From positions 1 to 25,098 of the forward strand of contig JALNZQ010000008.1 in the NCBI GenBank assembly GCA_023229165.1: 25,098 nt of DNA, given 5' to 3'. How positions within the stretch are numbered: position 1 is the stretch's first letter; every line of letters begins with the position of its first letter. A model generated the notes under the pieces. That model was not told the origin of the DNA. It worked only from the letters and a program-made list of their open reading frames with translations, and ran no database searches. Below are positions 21,517 to 25,098 of this stretch, piece by piece. This DNA is from Methanothrix sp. (GTDB lineage Archaea > Halobacteriota > Methanosarcinia > Methanotrichales > Methanotrichaceae). The position numbers and the translations under genes are program-made.

Positions 21517-21726
21517 ATGTTCGTCGTCTTTCGGTGTAGTTGTGGTCGCCACCTCTACGCCCCGAAGGACGCCAAGACGAGGACCTGCCCCTGTGGAAAG
21601 AGAACTATTCTTAGCAAGGCGAGGGTCTTGGCCCAGGCGGAGGACGCTTTTGCTGCTGGAGAGATCGTGAGAACGCTGCAGCTTGATGGGCACGGCATGA
21701 CCGGATTCAAGCCAGCCGGGCCATAG
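21517..21726 (+). CDS. DUF1922-family zinc-ribbon protein
   Basis: 69 aa. Two CXC knuckles, C7-S-C9 and C24-P-C26 (FRCSCGRHLY and TRTCPCGKRT), would hold one zinc ion; the rest (AQAEDAFAAGEIVRTLQLDG) fits the C-terminal helix of the DUF1922 family known from methanogens (for example MTH1184). Molecular function is not established for the family. It starts 17 bp after S8e, after a pyrimidine-rich stretch, and ends 7 bp before the convergent thioesterase stop. The link with S8e suggests a translation-related role, but that is inference. Confidence 0.88.
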   Translation: MFVVFRCSCGRHLYAPKDAKTRTCPCGKRTILSKARVLAQAEDAFAAGEIVRTLQLDGHGMTGFKPAGP

Positions 21727-21733
21727 CCGAATC

Positions 21734-22159
21734 TCAGGCTTTCTGTCGTTTGGGCATGATGGCAAAGGAGGCCCGCGTCTCTGTGAGGGTTGTGCCGTCC
21801 TCTGACTTAACAAACCCTTCCATAAAAGCTACTCTTCTGCCTTTCTTGACTACCTTGCCCGTGGCCGTGATCCTGCCGTTCCTAGCGCCCTGCAAAAAGC
21901 TGGTGCACTCTGATATGGTGGCGATGGCCGCGTCCTCTTCCAGGACGGTGAAAAGGGCCAGGGCCATGGCTTCATCACAAAGGGCTGTAAAAAGGCCGCC
22001 TTGCAGCCAGCCAACGCCGTTGTGCATATCTGGCCGCACCGGCATGAAGAGTTCTGCTTCGCCGTTGCCGTAAGTGCCAATCTCAATTCCCATCAATAGG
22101 AAGAAGGGGTTGGCGTCCCTTCCTCGCCTGCAAATTTCGCTCAGATAACTCATTTCCAT
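21734..22159 (-). CDS. Hot-dog fold thioesterase, PaaI-like
   Basis: 141 aa from ATG 22159; TTG 22162 and ATG 22153 are close alternatives, and ATG 22153 has the best spacing from AGAGG. The hot-dog core shows GIEIGTYGNGEAELFMPVRP, HNGVGWLQGGLFTALCDEAM (the GG-x-h-x-x-L-x-D-x-A helix that carries the catalytic acid in PaaI/YdiI types), FLQGARNGRITATGKVVKKG and a last strand ETRASFAIMPK. It probably hydrolyses an acyl-CoA or aryl-CoA thioester in the cytoplasm; the substrate is unknown. Convergent with DUF1922 (7-bp gap) and divergent from the methyltransferase, with a TATA element between them. Confidence 0.9.
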   Translation of the reverse strand: MEMSYLSEICRRGRDANPFFLLMGIEIGTYGNGEAELFMPVRPDMHNGVGWLQGGLFTALCDEAMALALFTVLEEDAAIATISECTSFLQGARNGRITATGKVVKKGRRVAFMEGFVKSEDGTTLTETRASFAIMPKRQKA

Positions 22160-22182
22160 CAACCTCTTGTTCCTTTAAAACG

Positions 22183-22191
22183 GATTTTAAA
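22183..22191. promoter_or_regulatory. TATA element between thioesterase (-) and methyltransferase (+)
   Basis: TTTTAAATA, with a TTTAAA palindromic core, lies 24 bp from the thioesterase start region and about 52 bp from ATG 22243. It could serve both directions; a weaker TTTAAAA lies at about 22174-22180. Confidence 0.4.
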
Positions 22192-22242
22192 TAGGTAGTG
22201 GGATCATGATAGAGCAAGCCAAATGGACTCGTGATCGTGATC

Positions 22243-23043
22243 ATGCGCCTTAAAGAGAAGATGCAGGGAGTTGTGCCACAGGAATGCCTGAGCAAACTAT
22301 CGGATGGATTTCATGTCATTGGGAATATTGCCATACTCTCCCTTGCCCCGGAGCTGGCATCTTACAAGAACGAGATTGCCGGGGCGGTTCTCTCTTCCGG
22401 CAAGAACATTCATACCGTGCTCAATAAGACCTCCAAGCTGCAAGGTGAGAGGAGGGTGGCAGGCTTCGAGTTTTTAGCAGGAGTCGCCAATACCGTCACC
22501 ACTCATAAGGAATTCGGCTTTCTCTATCGTCTGGATGTGGCAAATGTCTTCTGGAACAGTCATCTCGGCTACGAGAGAATAAGGGTGGCGGCAGCGGTCA
22601 TGGCTGGAGAGGATGTACTGCTTCCGTTCTCTGGCGTGGGACCGTTTGCCGTTCCCCTGGCTGCTCGGGGCGCTCATGTCCTGGCCCTGGAGAAAAGTCG
22701 CGAAGCGTGTCTCTATCTGGCAGAGAATGCCCGGCTGAATCGAGTGGAAAGGATGATCGCGATAATAAACGCAGATGCCTGTCACATGGCAAAGCTGCTT
22801 TCTAAGGATTTTCACAGGGCCGTCATTCCCGCGCCCTACGGGGCGGACGGAATTTTAGAAGCGGCATTGCCCCTGGTAAAATCCAAGGGGCTCTTGCACT
22901 TTTATACATTCAAGAAGCTTCATCAGATCGAGCCGCTCAAAAAGAGCTATGAAGATCTGGGCCTGGAGGTTATGCAAGCTCGCAGATGCGGCAATGTCGC
23001 TCCGGGTGTCAGTCGCTGGGTCTTTGATCTGGCGAAATCCTGA
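22243..23043 (+). CDS. Trm5/Taw2 (Met10+) family tRNA methyltransferase or transferase
   Basis: 266 aa, class I SAM-binding fold. The N-terminal part (GVVPQECLSKLSDGFHVIGN, VLNKTSKLQGERRVAGFE, YRLDVANVFWNSHLGYER) is the Met10+ RNA-recognition region; the SAM loop is LLPFSGVGPFAVPLAARGAH, followed by NADACHM, and the end is GNVAPGVSRWVFDL. The protein lacks the extra N-terminal D1 domain of long Trm5, so by size it resembles Taw2, the aminocarboxypropyl transferase acting on the Taw1 product, or a short Trm5 making m1G37. The usual N-L-P-type active-site segment reads IPAPYG, so the exact reaction is uncertain. Starts GTG 22231 and GTG 22237 are in frame; ATG 22243 is preferred. Confidence 0.82.
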   Translation: MRLKEKMQGVVPQECLSKLSDGFHVIGNIAILSLAPELASYKNEIAGAVLSSGKNIHTVLNKTSKLQGERRVAGFEFLAGVANTVTTHKEFGFLYRLDVANVFWNSHLGYERIRVAAAVMAGEDVLLPFSGVGPFAVPLAARGAHVLALEKSREACLYLAENARLNRVERMIAIINADACHMAKLLSKDFHRAVIPAPYGADGILEAALPLVKSKGLLHFYTFKKLHQIEPLKKSYEDLGLEVMQARRCGNVAPGVSRWVFDLAKS

Positions 23044-23069
23044 ATATGAGTGGAGAACGAAATCCTTAA

Positions 23070-23087
23070 ATACGTCAATTGACGTAT
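23070..23087. promoter_or_regulatory. Perfect 18-bp palindrome overlapping a TATA box
   Basis: ATACGTCAATTGACGTAT is an exact inverted repeat. Its left end overlaps the TATA-like TTAAATA (23067-23073), the arrangement of a repressor operator. A leaderless start would be near 23093-23096, where TTG 23096 opens only a 12-codon frame (MAKVEDSFLSLR), so the controlled gene is missing, decayed or an RNA. Confidence 0.55.
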
Positions 23088-23336
23088 AGTTCACTTGGCA
23101 AAGGTCGAAGACTCATTTCTTTCCCTCCGATGACTTTTGCCTCCCTCCTATTTACGTAATTTTCAGCCTCGCGCCTTCTCTCCTGAAGATGCAGGCCCTC
23201 ATAATTATTCGATCTGAGCTCCTTGCGTGCTGCGCAGATACTCCGCCGGCAGGGCTGCCGCTGAATACTACTATGGCCAGTTGGGGAAAAGATCCTGGAT
23301 GGGTCCGTAATTAAATATCTTCGCAACTCTCTGCCC

Positions 23337-23483
23337 ATGCCTGCTAGGTGGCCAAAGACGATTGCGGAGATGATTAAACTCAAGAACGGACCACGCCTGG
23401 GTATGATCAAACTGACGAAAATTACGGATGCCAGAGAAGCAAGGAACGGGTCCATACGGACAAGTATATCTTCTGAGCTATAA
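23337..23483 (+). CDS. Possible small protein or gene remnant, 48 aa
   Basis: ATG 23337 to TAA 23483, with product beginning MPARWPKTIAEMIKLKNGPR and continuing LGMIKLTKITDAREARNG. TTAAATAT (23311-23318) lies about 25 bp upstream, the right distance for a leaderless message. The frame stays open upstream to 23265 without an ATG (GEKILDGSVIKYLRNS), so it may instead be the 3' remnant of a longer decayed gene. Codon use is less GC-rich at third positions than in neighbouring genes. Family not recognised. Confidence 0.3.
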   Translation: MPARWPKTIAEMIKLKNGPRLGMIKLTKITDAREARNGSIRTSISSEL

Positions 23484-23577
23484 AACTATAATTATGCATC
23501 TTAAGGCTTTTTTCCCTAAACATCCGAAACGCATTTATAGATAGAAATATAAAAAAAGGCAGAGAAGGGATTTAGTC

Positions 23578-23588
23578 TTATTTAAATC
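23578..23588 (+). promoter_or_regulatory. TATA box of the large surface-protein gene
   Basis: TTATTTAAATC, 77 bp before ATG 23655. Transcription would start near 23608, inside the 12-bp palindrome at 23601-23612. Confidence 0.45.
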
Positions 23589-23600
23589 AGCTCGGATCGT

Positions 23601-23612
23601 GAATCGCGATTC
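23601..23612. promoter_or_regulatory. 12-bp palindrome at the predicted transcription start
   Basis: GAATCGCGATTC is a perfect inverted repeat about 20 bp after the TATA box, a possible operator for the surface-protein gene. Confidence 0.35.
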
Positions 23613-23654
23613 CGGTAAGGGATAGTCTAGCAAGGGAATGAAGGGAGTAGTGGC

Positions 23655-25098
23655 ATGAGTAGAGGTAGCTTTAGGGGTAGACTACCTCGGGGGAGGCAAG
23701 ACTGTAAGGTTAGTCCGGCACTCCTGGGCGTAGCCATGTTTTTAGTTATTCTAGTTCCATCTCTATTCTATATATTTCCGCATGTCCCTGACTCTTCGCA
23801 GGCACATTCTCCCGAATTGTTATCCCGTCTTGAATTGAAATCAAGCCCTTCTTCCTCCATCCCAGACCATCCCCTCGACAAGGAAACGAATAGCAATGCA
23901 TCTCTTTTGGCCACTGTCCGACAGTCGCCCGAAATGTCTCAGGTCTACCTGGAGAACACCGGCGCATTAGAGCTGCATCAGGTGCAGATTGTCGGCGGGG
24001 GAAGGTCCTTAGGCATACTATCCGAACTTGTTTGCGGCGAGAAGAAGGTGCTGGCCGTCAGCGGCTCCCCGGAGGAGCTGCAGGTGTCCGCTCTCGATCC
24101 TTCCCAGGGCGTGGTCTTGGCTCGTGTCCAGTACATCTCGCCAGACGCAAGCCTGGCTCCCACAAGTCCTATTTCCAGGGAAGAGGTGCTGAACACTAAA
24201 TCCGTACCTGTCGCTACGCCCGGTGGGCCGGCAGGCGCCAACGCCGCGGCTCCTTCTTCCATAGATCTACCCGGGGAAGGCAGGCCAGAAATATCTGCCC
24301 TCCTGCTGAACATAACTGCCAATAAGTCGGAAGGCAGAGCCGGCGAGGTCGTGGGCTACAGGTGCCTGGCGAAAAACCAGGGGTCTGTGGAACTGTCCGA
24401 CATCCGGATATCTTGCGCCGGAAAGGTGGCCTCCACAAAGTATCTTCCTGCTGGCAAGGAGCTTTTCCTGGATGGAGCCATGCAGATTGAGAATAATATC
24501 AGGCTATCGGCCGGCGTGCGAGCGTTGGATGCCCGTGGCAAAATCTACACCAACAATACGTCTCTCGACATTTGGAAGATCTCTCCTTTCCTCAAGCTGG
24601 AGGTTACTGCTCCCCAGCGGATGCATCGCGGCGAGAGCGTTTCCCTGCAAATGCGCATAGAAAATGAGGGGGCGGAAAACCTCACCGATATACTTGTCAG
24701 GGATAGTTTTGGGGAGATCGACCGGATCGCTCAACTTCGAGCAGGCGATTTTCAAGTGCTGCAAAAGGAGATAACTGTCTCTGTGAGCCAGGAGGATGCG
24801 TTTTCGGTTATTGCTCATGATCAGGCAGGAGCAGAGGTCTATGCCAGTGAGAAGCTGCACCTTCTGGTACTAAATTCCTCGCTCTTGATACAGGGCGATC
24901 CTTCTGAGGTCAGTATCTATCCGGGAGAGCCAGCCGAGGTGAACTGGATCTTAAGCAACCGTGGTGAGGAGCTCCTGCAAAATATTACCTTAGAGGGAGA
25001 CGGAAAGAGGCGCATTCTTAAAGAACTGGCCCCCGGCCAATCGGTAAAGATGGCGGCCATTTACACCAAGAACTCTACCACCTGGATAAACGTCACTG
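23655..25098 (+). CDS. Large membrane-anchored surface protein, 5' part (runs off the right edge)
   Basis: The frame is open from ATG 23655 to the window end, 481 residues so far. GGGAG (23643-23647) is a well-spaced ribosome site. The N-terminus is basic (MSRGSFRGRLPRGRQ), followed by one hydrophobic helix (about 22-43, LLGVAMFLVILVPSLFYIFP), so the rest should lie outside the cell as a type II or signal-anchor protein. A Ser/Pro-rich, low-complexity stretch follows. From about residue 215, beta-sandwich-like repeats appear with the pattern of CARDB/COG1470 domains: GEVVGYRCLAKNQGSVELSD, GESVSLQMRIENEGAENLTD and GEPAEVNWILSNRGEELLQN. N-glycosylation sequons are frequent. The likely role is cell-surface structure or adhesion; the C-terminus is not visible. 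Confidence 0.85.
   Translation, partial: MSRGSFRGRLPRGRQDCKVSPALLGVAMFLVILVPSLFYIFPHVPDSSQAHSPELLSRLELKSSPSSSIPDHPLDKETNSNASLLATVRQSPEMSQVYLENTGALELHQVQIVGGGRSLGILSELVCGEKKVLAVSGSPEELQVSALDPSQGVVLARVQYISPDASLAPTSPISREEVLNTKSVPVATPGGPAGANAAAPSSIDLPGEGRPEISALLLNITANKSEGRAGEVVGYRCLAKNQGSVELSDIRISCAGKVASTKYLPAGKELFLDGAMQIENNIRLSAGVRALDARGKIYTNNTSLDIWKISPFLKLEVTAPQRMHRGESVSLQMRIENEGAENLTDILVRDSFGEIDRIAQLRAGDFQVLQKEITVSVSQEDAFSVIAHDQAGAEVYASEKLHLLVLNSSLLIQGDPSEVSIYPGEPAEVNWILSNRGEELLQNITLEGDGKRRILKELAPGQSVKMAAIYTKNSTTWINVT

Larger units (their letters stand above)
23044..23654. other. 611-bp intergenic region with two palindromes and no sure gene
   Basis: From left to right it holds a TATA box overlapped by an 18-bp palindrome (23070-23087); a pyrimidine-rich stretch; an open plus-strand stretch (23265-23483) with a possible 48-codon ORF; AT-rich promoter-like sequence (CATTTATAG about 23533; TTATTTAAATC 23578-23588); and a 12-bp palindrome (23601-23612) before the last gene. 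A 126-codon minus-strand frame (23075-23455) does not look like a real protein. Confidence 0.5.

Noticed and set aside
23075..23455. 126-codon minus-strand frame
   Set aside because: Its composition is not protein-like after residue 40, it has no ribosome site or TATA box in the right place, and it covers the palindrome and promoter-like sequences.

Overview
The window reads as chromosome of a methanogenic euryarchaeon, most likely a Methanothrix (Methanosaeta)-type member of the Methanosarcinales. The evidence is archaeal-type genes (S8e, Kae1, Taw1, archaeal Elp3, NifI1-like PII), TTTAAATA-like TATA boxes about 25 bp before leaderless or short-leader genes, tRNA genes without encoded CCA, an archaeal bulge-helix-bulge tRNA intron, and a remnant of a Methanosarcinales-type S-layer domain. 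The genus is inference; no rRNA gene is present.

Layout. 1-244: 5' part of a membrane protein (-). 374-2008: glutamine-dependent NAD+ synthetase. 2078-4875: an accessory surface/sensing block holding a COG2512-type membrane-anchored winged-helix regulator, a 43-codon ORF, a Met/His-rich secreted protein, and a free secreted copy of the regulator's ectodomain. 5027-5356: NifI1-like PII protein. 5379-7771 (-): purD-kae1, overlapping by ATGA. 8003-9328: glnA. 9486-9780: tRNA-Lys(CUU) and tRNA-Trp(CCA); the Trp intron is a box C/D guide RNA. 9862-11615: an unknown 102-aa protein, endonuclease IV and a convergent single-domain response regulator. 11988-12911 (-): taw1. 12981-13550 (-): broken S-layer-domain gene. 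13899-16914: tandem pair of secreted pentapeptide-repeat proteins with channel-like C-termini. 16991-17065: tRNA-Arg(CCU). 17115-17987 (-) hisG and 18121-19062 (+) phosphoesterase share a palindromic TATA box. 19103-21726: unknown 102-aa protein, elp3, S8e and a DUF1922 zinc-ribbon protein. 21734-23043: hot-dog thioesterase (-) and Trm5/Taw2-like methyltransferase (+). 23044-23654: regulatory-looking gap with two perfect palindromes. 23655-end: 5' part of a large membrane-anchored surface protein.

How the genes fit together. Several act on the tRNA anticodon loop: Kae1 (t6A37), Taw1 and the Trm5/Taw2-like enzyme (wyosine pathway at G37), Elp3 (U34), and the intronic guide aimed at C34 and C39 of tRNA-Trp. 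PII and glnA are nitrogen-metabolism genes about 2.6 kb apart, separated by purD-kae1. Most of the rest is housekeeping. The less understood parts are the surface genes: the COG2512 regulator with its secreted paralogue, the tandem pentapeptide/channel-like proteins beside an S-layer remnant, and the palindrome-bearing gap before the last gene. I saw no CRISPR array, insertion sequence or prophage.
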